Part shown: positions 20,371 through 32,600 of the stretch, piece after piece
Layout: each line of letters opens with the position of its first letter
How positions within the stretch are numbered: position 1 is the stretch's first letter
Source: Plasmodium vivax
Lineage: Eukaryota > Apicomplexa > Aconoidasida > Haemosporida > Plasmodiidae
Reading direction: 5' to 3'
Length of the DNA stretch: 64,000 nt
NCBI RefSeq assembly: GCF_000002415.2
Contig: NC_009913.1
Span: forward strand, 1,240,001-1,304,000
Made by a program: the position numbers and the translations under genes
The notes under the pieces: model-generated
The model's input: only the letters and a program-made list of their open reading frames with translations
Databases searched by the model: none
Told to the model about the DNA's origin: nothing

Positions 20371-21018
20371 CTACGTGTACTTTAGCAGAAGCAAAAGTTC
20401 CTTCTCCGCCTGCGCGACTTCGTTCAAGTTAAAGCTCTGCGAAAAAAAGGGGAGAACAAATGTAATGAAAAACGAAGTGGGGAGAAGCGGCACAGCTGCA
20501 CACACTATTTACTTTTAATCCTCTTTCTTACCAAGTCGTTGAGCAGCTGCGCCTCGAAGTACTTTTTCACAATCGCGTGATAATTGAAACACTTGTCCAC
20601 GTAGCTCTGCAGCGACTGCTTGCTCGAGGAGCGCTCGAAATTCCTGTAGAATTCCTTCGTGTAGTAGATAAAATCGTAGGTCCATTTGTCTTCTGCTTCC
20701 AAGAGCTCCACCTTCTGGCTGACCTTCTCCTCGGGGGTCAGCTTGCTCATCGATTGGATCAGTTGGTCTGCACGGGGAGAGGGGGAAACACTCATTCGTG
20801 GGAGATTAGTCTGCTGATGTGGAGGGTCAGTCCGCTGGTGGGGGAATTAGTCTACTGGTGTGAGAATTGGCCCACTGCGTGTTACCCGACGTGTGCAACC
20901 CACCGCGCACTCACCTGATATGTAGGACAAATTCTCGTACAGCTCTTTGCACTTCTCCAGGAAGGTGGCGTGCTCTTCGCTCCCCCGCTTGTCCGCCTTC
21001 TCCTTCGCCGTGTTGAAG
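20371..21018 (-). CDS. Small helical protein, multi-exon, first exon unresolved
   Basis: Three exons are supported: 20915-21018, 20532-20767 and 20371-20436, joined in phases 1 and 0 with good GTGAGT and GTAAGA donors and one terminal stop. They encode about 134 residues, almost entirely helical and charged: EEHATFLEKCKELYENL, then SMSKLTPEEKVSQKVELLEA, then SFNLNEVAQAEKELLLLLKYT. The first of these exons enters in phase 2 after an AG acceptor, so an upstream coding exon must end with two bases of a codon. The only in-phase candidate seen upstream is a short reading such as MREKYEP with a poor GTTCAG donor, which I do not trust. The OST1 stop codon is only 220 bp away. I do not recognise the family; a coiled-coil complex subunit would fit its composition. 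Confidence 0.6.
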
Positions 21019-21241
21019 CTGCAGTATGGGGGGGCAAAGCGGATGTGCACACAGGGGCGGGGTGGATTGTTCGAAGTTGTTTTTTTCGCTCATATTCCGC
21101 TCATTTGATCTGAACGGTTCATATTTTTCTCTCATTTTTCGAACATTCTTTCTGAACGGTTCATATTTTTTTCTCATTTTACTCTTATTTTCCGCTCATT
21201 TTCCGCTCATTTTTTTTTTTTTTTTTTTTCCTCTTGGCTAG

Positions 21242-23045
21242 CTACTCGAAGGGGAGCTCGCGCAGGAGGCAGAGCAGGAGGATCGCGGCGAACGCGATGA
21301 GGATGACCAGGAGGGGCTTCCAAAAATGGTTGAAAAACCTAAACTTGTACATGACGAGCAGGTCCTGGTAGTAGTTCTCGTCCAGTGGGGGGAAGAATTT
21401 CTCGATTTGAATTTCGACGACATTTCGGAAGGAAAAAAGATCGAGCCACTCCTTCTGCTTGCTGGTCAGCACATTAACACTGTCGTCCCTGGAAACAACT
21501 GCAACGTTTTCGGAGAAGGGGGGCAGCGAAATCCTCACCTTCAGTTGCTTTATAAAAAACGCCTTAATGGATGGAGCAATATCAATTTTGTACGCATAAT
21601 AGTTTTCCTTATTTTTAATTCTGTACAAATTCGAGTCATGGTAAAAGGAATTAAAAAAGTGAGCTCTCCACCCACCCAGGAGGGGGTACCTGGGCCTCAA
21701 GTCAAACATAATATGGCTGTTTTTTTTTTTATGATCAAATATTTCTTCCGCTTGGATGAGATATATTTTGCCAAGGTCATCAAAGTATTCATATTCGTAT
21801 ATGTCGTAATTTATTTTGGACTTCATGGAATAAATAATTGTGGCGGACTGATCGTCTGTTCCCTTTCCTTTCCCCTTCCCCTCCGACGTGTGTCTACTTT
21901 CGTAGTCGCTAAGAACGTACCTATCAAAGGTGTTTATCCTCGCTGCGTCGTTTCGCAGGACGTATTCTTCCCGTTCGTACACAAAACCTAGTTGAGATAA
22001 TTTTATTTCCTTGGTGACTCGCTCGCAGTAGCCTAAATGGTTGTTGGCGCGGAAGTAGAACAGGGCCTTCTGCCCGAGCGTGAACCGGCCCAGTTCGCGC
22101 TCCTGTGCGGGGAACTCGTTTGGGTCGGTTCGGATGGCCGCCTCCCCCTGGGGATGATCGCCCACTGCTCTCCTTCTTCCTCCCCCCCCCCTCTCACAAA
22201 CATACGTGTCCTCGTTGACCTTTACGAAGCTGCGCAAAAAATCGCCATCCTCTATCCGCGCGATGGCACAATTTTTGCACAGAAATATTTTTAGCTCTTC
22301 CCTCTCTTCCACATCGTAGGGCAAAAGAATTTTGGAGGAAAGGTAAAACATCAATTTTTGTTCTTCCCCTGGGGATAGGTCAACAGGAAATGGGAAGTAG
22401 GGCTGTCCCAGGGCGTAGCCAAAGTGGAGAGAGACCTTTTCACCTTTGTGTAATCTCCTTTTTAGAGTCACCCTGTAGGCCTTCACTTGGAATTGCTCCA
22501 AGTCGTAGTCCTCATTGAAGGGGTCCACCTCGATTTCGCTGGCGTCACGCCTGGGCTCCTGCAGCACTTGGTACCGCAGCTCGTTTCGGTCCTGGTCTCT
22601 CACGCGGAGGGTGCTGGCCTGCGAAGGAGCGGTGAAGGAGCAGCGAAGAAGCGGTGATTGACCGTCGATTGACCGTCGATTGACCGCCGATTGACCGTCG
22701 ACATAACGCCGCAGTCGAAGCGCACCGGCCCCTGGAGGGTACCTGAAAGGCCTCGTGGTAGGGAAGCAAGAAGACAAAGCTGTCGACGCTCTTATCTCCC
22801 CTGTTCTTCAAGTCACCCCGGATGATCACCTCCACGTAGTTCCTCCTTAAATGCATGTCCTTCGTAATCTGCTCATACACCATGCAGTCCTCATCCCCCA
22901 CGTACTTTGCAATTAACTCATTTCTGTGGGCACTCAAAAACTGCATGTCTATGCTAACCAAATTGGAAAAGAGGCTCTGCTTCAGCTTCCCCGCGGCACA
23001 CCATGTCACTATGGCTGTTAGCAAAACGCACCGGATGAGCTTCAT
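21242..23045 (-). CDS. OST1: Oligosaccharyltransferase subunit OST1 (ribophorin I)
   Basis: Two exons, 22743-23045 and 21242-22618, phase 0, 559 residues. The start MKLIRCVLLTAIVTWCAAG is a signal peptide. A long ER-lumenal domain follows, with ribophorin-type segments (VTLKRRLHKGEKVSLHFGYA near the middle, IEKFFPPLDENYYQD near the end). One membrane helix lies at the C-terminus (about residues 530-553, WKPLLVILIAFAAILLLCLL) with a very short cytosolic tail. OST1 is the non-catalytic ribophorin I subunit that presents substrate to STT3 in N-glycosylation, which in Plasmodium transfers very short glycans. The intron of 124 bp has donor GTACCC and acceptor CTTCGCAG and contains a GATTGACCGTC repeat. 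Family assignment rests on the overall ribophorin layout and the pre-TM motif. Confidence 0.85.
22640..22705. repeat. Tandem GATTGACCGTC repeat in the OST1 intron
   Basis: Four to five copies of an 11-12 bp unit, GATTGACCGTC with one GATTGACCGCC, preceded by GAAGAAGCGGT-like units. They make up most of the 124-bp OST1 intron. Confidence 0.75.
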
Positions 23046-25502
23046 CTTGTGCAGCAGATCCTCACAGGAAGGAAATGCAGAGTGACAAAGGGGGACCACT
23101 CAACTAGCCGTGCGTGTGCAGATGAGGGGGGGGGGGGGGGAGGTTAGCGGAACGCGCCTTCCCCAACGCAGCTGTAGAACGGGCGCGTGCTCCTCTCCCC
23201 TCCGTGCTGTGCGCGGCGCCCCACGTGTGTTGCTCTCTCCCCGGGGTGCTTCGTCATATGTATGCAAAGGTATGCATGTATGTATGTAAATGTACTCATA
23301 TATTTATGTGTTTTTTTTTTTTTTTTTTTTTCCCCTTTTGAGCCATTTGTTGGCCCCCCAATAAGCTTGTTTTCCTTCTCACCGGAGGGGGAAATCCCTT
23401 CAGCGTCCCTCCACTTGTGCGGTCGAAAAATGCATCAGAGAGTAGCCCCAACGATGCTATACATACCACCAGGGCTAAGAAGAGAACAGTGCAGGGAGGT
23501 AGCGGCCTAGCATGAAGAAACCTCCACATGATATGCATGCACAGGAAGGTAGTCCACCAGCATGAAGAAACCTCCACAATGTTATGCATCCACAGAAGGG
23601 GGGAGAAAAAAAAAAAAATGAACCCTCTCACCAAGTGGCTTACGCATGTTATGCTCCACATGTTGAAGCACAGAACCGTTCGATTGAGCCCCGTTTGGTG
23701 CAAATATGAGGGACGGGTGGTCCCTTTTTCCTCCCCCTGCGTTGACACCATTCCATTTTGTTGTTAACATGTGCTAGGGCACTTTCGCACTGTCGCAGTG
23801 GTAAGTCGAGTGGAGAGACGAAGTGGGTGCATCATGGATGTTCCTCAAATGGGGTGACCCCTTGGCCGGTTGGTCCTTCTACCCCAGGGGAGCCTTTGCA
23901 ATGAAATGGGAATTTTTCGCTACAGTGTGGCCATTCCCCGTGGAAGTCGGGTGGGGGCATCACAAAGGGGTACTTCTCCCACTAGAGAGTATATCCGATC
24001 GGGTGGTTAGCATCTACTGGGAAGAGCTAAGTTTGGGGGGGGCCGCCCACCCGTTTGGCAGTGGAAATGGAAAAGTCGATCGTGTCACCTGTGTAGACCC
24101 CTTTTTTTTGGGGCCACTCCGGGGTGTCATCAAAGGAGTAGCGCAATGAGGTGTGAAGAAGTAACCCTATTCATCTCCCCAATTTGTTTTTTTTTTCTTT
24201 TCCCCTTTGGAGTTGTACCGCGGGGCATCCGCACAGGGGATGAATTGGAAGGGCTATAAAAAGGAGTTTCCCTTCCAGATGTGTCGCCAAGAGTTCCATC
24301 GCCTGTTCAGTTGGAGCGCTTACGCGGGCTCGTCTTTATGGGGTACATTGGGCACCCCTACTACCCCTTGATGGGAAAATCATAACCTCCCGTTTACAGT
24401 GTTGACGGGGGGGGGAAGGGGCATTTTCTCCTTTGAGGGTGCCTCCTCCCCCACCCAATGATCCACACACCACTACGTGGCTTTCTCCCCCTGGAGAGGG
24501 GCATAAAGAGAGAAGTGCTTCGCATCGGTGGAAGAGACTGACCGGACGATAACCTCCCAGCTCTGCTATGTACCTCTCCCGTTCGAATTTCCCTTTTCCA
24601 TGCATTCCTCCCTTGTATAGTTAAAAAAAAAAAAAAAAAAAATGGGACATTCCCCCCCTTGGGGTGGGGGCGAAACGCAGAGCGATGTTCCCCACATGCG
24701 AGTGACCCATATGATGATGTTCCCGTGGGCGACTACGACATGCAAGTGAAGTGGATTTGATGTGGACGTTCCTTCCACTTGCCACTTTATTTTTTATTTC
24801 CTCCCCATCAATTAGCATGTTAGCACCGCCATGTTTTATGAAACAGAAAAAAAAAAAAAAAAAAAAAAAAAACGCGCGACGCTCTTTTCCCCGTGTCGAC
24901 TACAACATATCCCGCGTGGCCAAACGCAGTCCGCAAAAAATAAAGAAAAATAAAAAGAAAAGTAAAAAAAAAGAAAAAGAAAAATAAAAACGTTCCCATG
25001 CAGAGGGTACCAAAAAAGTTGCCTTCGTTCAGTCGCACCGCACTTGATACACGTGGATGCCTCAGCGAAACGATCCTCTTAGCACAATCGAGTAGAAACC
25101 CGTTTTAACTTCCTCGCAGCGAACGTTTCCGCAAATCTTTTTGTGAGAAGTGCCCCCCAGAAGGAAGAGGCCGCTCAGCTCAGCCCCAAGGCCACAGCGA
25201 ACAGGTAATTGTGCCTATCGAGAGGCGCCTCCCCGGAAGTGGCGATTTGCCCTCAGTGACGCACGTTCGCGTGGATTCGCCACCGCTTCGTCGTTTTGTC
25301 GTTTCGCCGCGTCATCTCTTCACCGCTTCACCGCTCCTTCACTTCTCCCCTTCGCAGGCCCGCGAACCCGCTTGGAGAAATTCCACCGCCCCCACATTCA
25401 AGCAGGGCGTTTCCCCAGGAGAGCAGCCCCCCCCACAAACCTTCACGTACCGCCAACGTTAGAAGCGCCGCTGTTCAACCCTCATAGTTCCCCCCCAGCA
25501 CA
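23046..25502. promoter_or_regulatory. Divergent intergenic region, OST1 / 81-residue membrane protein gene
   Basis: About 2.4 kb. It contains a G-run (23126-23140), T and A tracts (about 23310-23331, 23605, 24639, 24847-24871), an imperfect duplication around 23500-23600 (GGTAG followed by CAGCATGAAGAAACCTCCAC, twice), and a run of short CTTC-rich words at 25290-25340. One 108-residue open frame at 23823-24149 was examined and rejected. The interval presumably carries two promoters with long 5' UTRs. Confidence 0.45.
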
Positions 25503-25748
25503 ATGACGTCGAACATCATAGACAAGATTATGAACCTGGAGGTGCCGGAAAATGGGAACTCCTCTCTGAACATCATTTTTGGGGTCATTAACATTTTCTT
25601 CTTCGGAATCGGAATGATCATTTTGGGAATCATTAACAAAGATATGGATGACCTCATAATCGGCATTTTGCAGCTGCTCGTGCCTCTGATCGGGTGGATA
25701 TGGGCCGTGTTCTGGGGCATCCTAATTGTTATTAAGAACTCCAAGTGA
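25503..25748 (+). CDS. 81-residue membrane protein, Stum/SPEC3-like motif
   Basis: Single exon, ATG at 25503 in the context CACAATGACG. Two membrane helices: about residues 23-44 (NIIFGVINIFFFGIGMIILG) and 52-76. Between them is a short acidic loop NKDMDD. The second helix reads IGILQLLVPLIGWIWAVFWG, which resembles the GWIWS-x-WG signature of the metazoan Stum/SPEC3 family as I remember it; the protein is shorter and I give this only as a lead. The coding region is free of low-complexity sequence and T tracts, unlike its flanks, which supports a real gene. The 3' end faces the giant kinase gene. Confidence 0.75.
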   Translation: MTSNIIDKIMNLEVPENGNSSLNIIFGVINIFFFGIGMIILGIINKDMDDLIIGILQLLVPLIGWIWAVFWGILIVIKNSK

Positions 25749-26624
25749 GAGGAGTGAAGGAGGTTGTCTCTCCCCCCCGCAGGGTGGTGGTGGTGGGGTA
25801 GCCTTTCTAGAGGGGGAAATGGACCCCCCCACCTTTGTTGTATCGTTTTACAGCCCCTTCTTGTTGGTGTGTAAACCCGTTTGGTAGGGGCCCCCCTTTT
25901 CAACCCATTTTTGATCCTACCGTGTGGGAAAATACCCCACTTTCGTGTCACCTTCCTCTCTCCTCCCCCCCCTTCATGTATAACACTGCATGTTGAGTCC
26001 CTTTCTGAGCGTTGCATGAGGGAGCTCCTCCACCTGTTAACTCCCTTGTGCACTCTTTTTAATTGCCCCATTTTGTGTACCCCATTTTGCGTGCCCTCGA
26101 ATGAACAAGTTTTTTTTTTTCTCTTTACAACCCGTTTTGAATCCCACGATTTACCTTTGATGTGTGCAAATTTCGAGTTGCCAATTTGGGGCGGCGCAAA
26201 ACTGACGCGACACAAAAATAAAACGTAAACAATTTGTCCTCCCGTTTGGCAGTCCCCCAGGGAGTTTCCCCGCATGCAGCTTATTTATTTATTTATTTTT
26301 TTTTTTTTTTTTTTTTTTTTGTCCCCCCCGTTGAAGGCACAGACAACGTGTTGCCTTCAAAATAGGACGCGGCAAAGCGGCGTGGTAAACTGGCGTGGCC
26401 TGCCCCACGGTGGAGCATACATTTAAAGTTGTTTAGCAAAAAGGGGGGAGTGCACCTGGGCTTCGAAGCGAAGCGTGCGTTGCACGGCACACCGCGTGGT
26501 CGGCTGACTAGGAAAGTTCCATTAACACAACCGCCGCTACGCCATTTGAGCAGCCGCGTACGACGACGTGCGTGTGTGCGCCTCTGCTTGGGGAAGCAGC
26601 TGCAGTGGAGGGGGCGATCCTCCC
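25749..26624. other. Convergent intergenic region
   Basis: Lies between two 3' ends. It contains C/T-rich runs and a T tract at about 26298-26321. No coding sequence recognised; probably two 3' UTRs. Confidence 0.5.
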
Positions 26625-29600
26625 CTAAGCCTTCCACCACAAGATGCTCAAATTGGAATTCTTTTTGCTCCTTCCTGTTGTGAAGTTGCTTTTTGTCTGC
26701 CTCGGATCTTCGTGGGCAACTGCCCCGTGCAAAGACATGTAGGTTTTACTTGGCCCCCCTTGGGGGGTACCTCCCAACGCTTGCGCATACGCATCATTGC
26801 GGTTTGCTCGCTTCTGTTCGTTTTTCCTCTCCTCTAGTTGGCTCCTCCTTCCAGATGCATCACCCATTGGGTAGCCCACCTTCCGTTCGTTACATCTGAT
26901 GAATACCTTTTGAGCCCCATACTGATGTGTATTAGGCAGTTGATACGCTCTAAGAGTGGGACCATTTGGGTTCGTCCCCCTGGCGACTGCGAATCTGTTG
27001 TGGTTACTGAGCGGTCTTGCCATGTGTGCCTCGTCCTTCTGGCCTACATTGCGGGGTACCATCGGTGCCGCTTTCCCAGTGGGGCTGATCCCCCCTGGAG
27101 CGGCGTTTTTTGGGCTTACCGCGGACATCTGCGTAATCTGCATAATGTGCATATACGGTTCACCCTTAGATGCATGCACGTGAGCCAAGTGGTTAGCCGA
27201 AGGGGAAACGTTCTTCATGTCATCCCCTTTTATATTAAAACATGGGTTCCCATTTTGTTTTTTTTTCCGTTGGTCCTTCAGCAGATACGTGTCGGTGCCC
27301 TGTTCTACGTGGGACCACCACTCGGAAGGGCTTCCCACCTCGGGGGTAACCTGGGGAGCGTTCTTCTCGCCCCTCCTGTGCACATCCTCGTTGAACTGAA
27401 GAAGGCGTTGCATCCTCTCCTTTGCATTCGGCAAACGACGCTGCTTTGTATTCCCACGTGCGTCCACTGTCCTACCGTTGCTGCATCGGTTAATGCCCAT
27501 TTGGTGGTGTGTAAAACTGGTGGGTTCGTTTGGGCTGTACTGTTCTTCTGATGACTGATTTGCCTTTCCATGGGTTCGACTGTTTACAGCGGGGGGGCCT
27601 TTACCTGCCACATTCGCATCGCTCCTACCTGCCCTCACTGGGGATGCCCCCATGGGGGCACCCACTATCCGTCTTCGCGGCATCGTCCCCTGTGAGAGCT
27701 GCCCATTCGGCCGCCACTCACCAGGGGGAGACCCCTCGTCACCCCGGTGGTCCCAATGCGAAGATATAGCAGCAACCCGGTTGGTCGAAACCATTTCCCT
27801 TTCCATTAACCCCTCTGGGGGGGTACCTCTCTGGTGAACCTTCACATCGTCCCCTTGAATGTCCATCTCATCTGCGTAATGTGTGTCTCCCGCTGGGGTT
27901 CTCCTCCAAAGGGATTCTAGCTCCCCTTCCTCGGCAGTTCTTGCAGAACCCATTTGAGGTGAACCCCTTGCAGCATAACCCTGCGTTGTGTTTCCTCCAA
28001 TGGGAAGGTACTTCCTCCCCCCCGTGAACAACCCTCCTGGAGTTTGCACCCCCCCTCGAGGTGCATTCGATGGAGAGGAGGCTCCAACAACATGCCCCTT
28101 TTCGCCATCGTTCCTACTGCGGTATAAATTAGAAGCGTCCTTCCAACTTACTGCCATGCTGTGTCTCCCCAAGGAGTTACTGCTCCGTCCATTCTTCCAG
28201 GGGAAGTGGCTAAAGTGTACCTCCTTCCTCTCATCAGAGGGGGTGGTAATGTTCCCCCTGGGGGGTGTCACCCCATTGCCGCTAACCGATTGGTGGCAAC
28301 TGCCATTCGTAGGACCGTTGTTCCCACTGTGAAGATAAAATTCTTTCCCTTTTGCATTACTGTTGGGGGTGCATCTACACGCCGCCATCTCTCCATGCAG
28401 GTTCTTTGGTTCCGATGGAGGCACGTCCTTCGCTCCCCCCGGGTGGGCACCGTTATGCAATTTTGTTGGTTGCTCCTCTGTTGGGTTCTCTCCTTCGCGG
28501 GTCTTCTTCGCTTTGATAGCATCGGTGGGGCTTCCACAGGGGGGGGTTCCACAGGGGGGCTTTCCATTAGCGGGTTTTAAATCGTCCCTTTTTCCACCGC
28601 TATTTTTTCCACCGCTATTTTTTCCACCGCCATTTTTTCCACAGCCATTTTTTGCACCCACTTGCGCCCCCTCCTGCGAAAGGCCCTGCACCTCCCCCCC
28701 GTGCGGTTCTGCCTCCGCCTCCGCCTCCCGGTTCATTCTCTCCAGCTTTCCTTTGAGGCCCCTCTTAAAAAAGAAGACGTAGCTTTTCCGCTTTTCCAGG
28801 TAGCTCCCTTTCTTTTCTGTGCCTGCGTAGACACCGCTTCCCTGCTGGGCAGCCCTCGCGTTCTTCCCTTCGCGCAGCTCGGCTCTGCTAGGCGTCACCC
28901 CGTTTTGGCACTTCTCCCTTTCTCCCACAAAGGGAGCACCCCCTCGTTGGGCCACCCCGTCCTTCATTCTCCTACGTTCATTCTTCCTCGTCTGCTTCGT
29001 CCCCGTTGGTCTCGCATGTGGTCTCTCCGTTGGTTTCCCCGTTGGTCTCTCATGTGGTCTCCCCGTTGGCCCCCCCTTTGGCCCCTCCTTCTCATTGCTT
29101 TCCCTTTGACTGCCCACTACACTCCTGCACAGGGAACTCTTCTGCTTCATCGCAGCGGTTCCCCTTCCCCCGTGCGCGTTCGCTCTGTCCGGTTGGATAC
29201 CTTTGGAGCTGCCCTTCTTCAAGCCGTCCCGTCTGGGCACCCTTGCAGGGGGGTTCCCCCCCATCTCGGCCAAAAATTTATTCAGCACCAGCTCGTCACT
29301 CGAGATTCTGCTCCCTCCTCCTGCCACCGTTACAGCTGCTTTGGTTACACCTGCCTTCGTTACACCTGCTTTCGTTACGGCTGCTCCCCTTCCACCCGTT
29401 GGTGCCCCTCCTGGACGCTTCTTCACGTTGATCTTTAGCCGTCTGGGGAGTACCACCCCATGAGGGCCTCCCCGCAAAGCCGACTTCCCCTCCGCGTAGT
29501 CCCCCCCCAAGGGGATCTCCACCGTCAGAGTGCTTCTTCCCTTTACCCGATCGGGCGCTTCTTCACCTTCGCCGCTTCCACATTGTGAAGGGGCCTCATT

Positions 29601-32600
29601 TACCGCCAACCAGTTTAGAGACACTTCTTGGCAACACCCCTGCACCCTTTCACCTGCACTGTGTTCTTCCAATTTATCTCTCCCCCCCACTGGGGTAACA
29701 TCTCCATTCAGGAGGTCTCCTTCCTCCCTCTCAGCCGCTAAACACATGTACACTTCATCTTGGCCAGCTAATCCGTGGTCCACATGTGCTTCTCCCCCAT
29801 TTGCACAAAGCCCTGTGGTGTTGAGCCCTTGGAGGGGGTTGTCTCCCTCTACGGTGGTTGGCTCCTCCGTGGGGGATTCACCTCCTCGGTGTGATTCTAC
29901 CAGAGTGCCTTCTTCCTTCCCCTTAAATTCTTTTTCCACACGGTTCTTGGTTAGCTCCTTTTGGTTCCTCTCCCCTGCACAGGAGCTTTGCACCTGGTTG
30001 TGGTTCCTTCGAGCTTTCGTTGCTCCACCTTTGGCGTTCCACGTGGCTACCTGGCTGGCGAGCACTCCGCCTTCACCGCCACAGATGCTACCACGGACGC
30101 TACGGCGGATGGCACCGGACGCCTTTGGGCCACCTTTCAGGCTAACCCTTCCGACTGTGTCTCTCCAGGCGGGCTGCACCTGCATACCCCTTACGCCCCC
30201 CTTGGGGTGGTAGACCTCACCGCACCTCGGCTTCACCGAGGGTGTCTGTGCACCTTCGCGACTCTTCCCTCCGATTGTCGCGTTAGAAATGGTGTGTCTC
30301 TTCCCCACGTCACGGAGCGCGTCGCCGGTGGTCCTAGTGTCAGCCAGATGCAGCAGAGTGTTCTTCCCCCCCACAGGTTTCCCAATGTACATTTTGCCGC
30401 TTGATTTGGCGGCCCTCAGGTTGGGCAGAGCCTTCGCATGGTCACTGCGACCGATGTTACCGCCGATACCGCCTATGCCGCCGCCATTTACGCCCCCCCC
30501 CAGGCGCAGCTCCGATATGGTGTGCCGCTTCGATAGGCACTTCTTCCTGTCGCAGGGCACCTTCGCCTTCGTTTTGGGCGGCCCCTTCCTACCCGCGCAG
30601 TTTACAATGGAGCCCACGTCGTTCGGTTCGCCTCTGACTTTTCGGTGGGGCGTGGCGCTGCAAGCGATCCAGTTAGTGGTGATCCCCTTTGTGGTGATCC
30701 CCTTTGTGGTGATCCCCTTTGTGGTGATTCCCTTTGCGGCGATCCCCTTTGTGGGGATCCCCTTTGTGGGGATCCCCTTTGTGGGGATCCCCTTGGCGGG
30801 TCCACCCCAACCGCTCCTCAACCCCTCACCGAGCACACATTTCTGAAGCCTCACAATTTTGCTTTTCTTCTTTTCTTGGTTGGCGCCAAAATACACTTTT
30901 TTCATTTTGTTTGTGGGCTTCTTTCTCCTCAGCTGGGACTTGCACGGACTGCTTCTTCTCTTCGTGGTGATCCCAGATGCTCCTACACGTTTGTTCATCG
31001 TGTCTTCTGCCACCATAAGCTCTCCAACCTGTTGCGTTTTCTTTCCACTGAGTGAGTTTTTATAGGCTTCCTTAATTTCTTGGTTCCCCTTTTCTGTGCT
31101 AGTCGAATGGCTCCATGTGCTGTTCGGGTGCCTCTTCACACCGTTGGTCTGTTGCCATTCAGGGGGGCACTCAGTCGACCACTCGGGGGACCACTCTGGT
31201 TGGCTTTCCACACCCGATAGGGATTCATACCGCTCCTCCAACGTGCCACCCGACACGTTTCTAACCTTCTCCTTTCCAGATGCAGGGGCCCCTTCACGGT
31301 TCAGCTCTCCCCCGCCAGATGCGCAGGAGGATGCCCCCTCCGATCCGACGCAAGATACAACGGCAGATAACGCGCCAGATATAACGCTTGTTTCCACCTC
31401 TTCCCCCCTTTTCACCTCTGCCCCCCTCTGCAGCTCCACTTCCAGCTCTCTCTCGAGCTGCCGCTCCTCCTCCCTGATCTCCCTCTCCAGCTCGTGTTCC
31501 AGCTCGTACTCCAGCGCGTCTTTGAAATCTTCCTCCTCGTCGTGCGGTTCACCCGAGAGAAGCCCACCGGAGAGAAGCCCACCGGAGAGAAGTCCACCGG
31601 AGAGAAGTCCACCGGAGAGAAGTCCACCGGAGAGAAGTCCACCTGACAGAAGTCCCCCCGACAGAAGTCCATCCTCCATCACCTCACTGCTCACCTCACT
31701 GCACACCTCACTGCTCACCTCACCGCAAACCGCCACTCCCCCCTGCAGGGTGCACGTCCTTTCCTTGGAGCCGCCCGGCGTGGGGCACTCCCTTTCCACG
31801 TTCACCATGGCCACTTCCAAGTCATCCTCGGACAGGCACGACGACATCGTTGTGATTAAGTGGTCCGAGGTAGTTCCCTTCCCCTGGCCCATGGAAGAGG
31901 ACGCGCTCCTACTCACGATGCTGCACATATGCCTGGATTCCGCCTCGCTGCATCTACCGAACGAGTTAGAATCCGTTTGATTCTGTTCTTCACGCTTGTT
32001 CGGGGGGGAACACCCTTTGAGCGATTCAGCATGGCTAGTAGCTACATCGGAGCGGTTATCCACGTGTGAGGGGGTGTTCGGAAAGCTTCGGGCGTTTGAG
32101 GATCTTGGTGAGCTTGGAAAGCTTCGCGAGTTTGGAGACGCCGCTTCCTCTTTCGTATAGGCGCAAGATTCATCTCTGTGGGGGAGTAACTCCCCGTTGT
32201 GGAGTTCCCCATCCGATGGAGTCCCTTTTACCTTTTCGTTCGACCCACCCATATGTAGATGCCGATCTGTGTAGCTGCTTTCACTTACGCTTGGTGTGCT
32301 TTCGCCGCTGAAAAAATTTCCCTCGCAAGGAGTGAAGACCCCCTTTGGAGAAACGTCCTTCCAGATGACCTCTCTTCCGCCTAAACTACACCACCGCTTT
32401 ACTCCCCTGTAGAGATCTCCACCGTTGTGTAGTCCACTTGGAGGGGCTTCTTCCTCTCCCCTTTGGAAGGCCTCCCCCAAGTGAGCTACCCCATAAGGTG
32501 GTGCATTCCTCTCCGCAAGCATCTCTTCATTCAGATGAGAGTAATATTTGCCATTTCCCCCGTTAGGCTTATAACTGACGCCACTCTTTGTTCCTCCATT

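Noticed and set aside
23823..24149. 108-residue open frame in the OST1 upstream region
   Set aside because: No splice partner, no recognisable motif, and composition follows the G-rich flanking DNA. It sits in a bidirectional promoter interval.
28161..31980. Several plus-strand frames of 140-290 residues inside the kinase gene
   Set aside because: Shadow frames of the low-complexity minus-strand coding region, with Cys/Pro/Ser-rich reading and no conserved motif.
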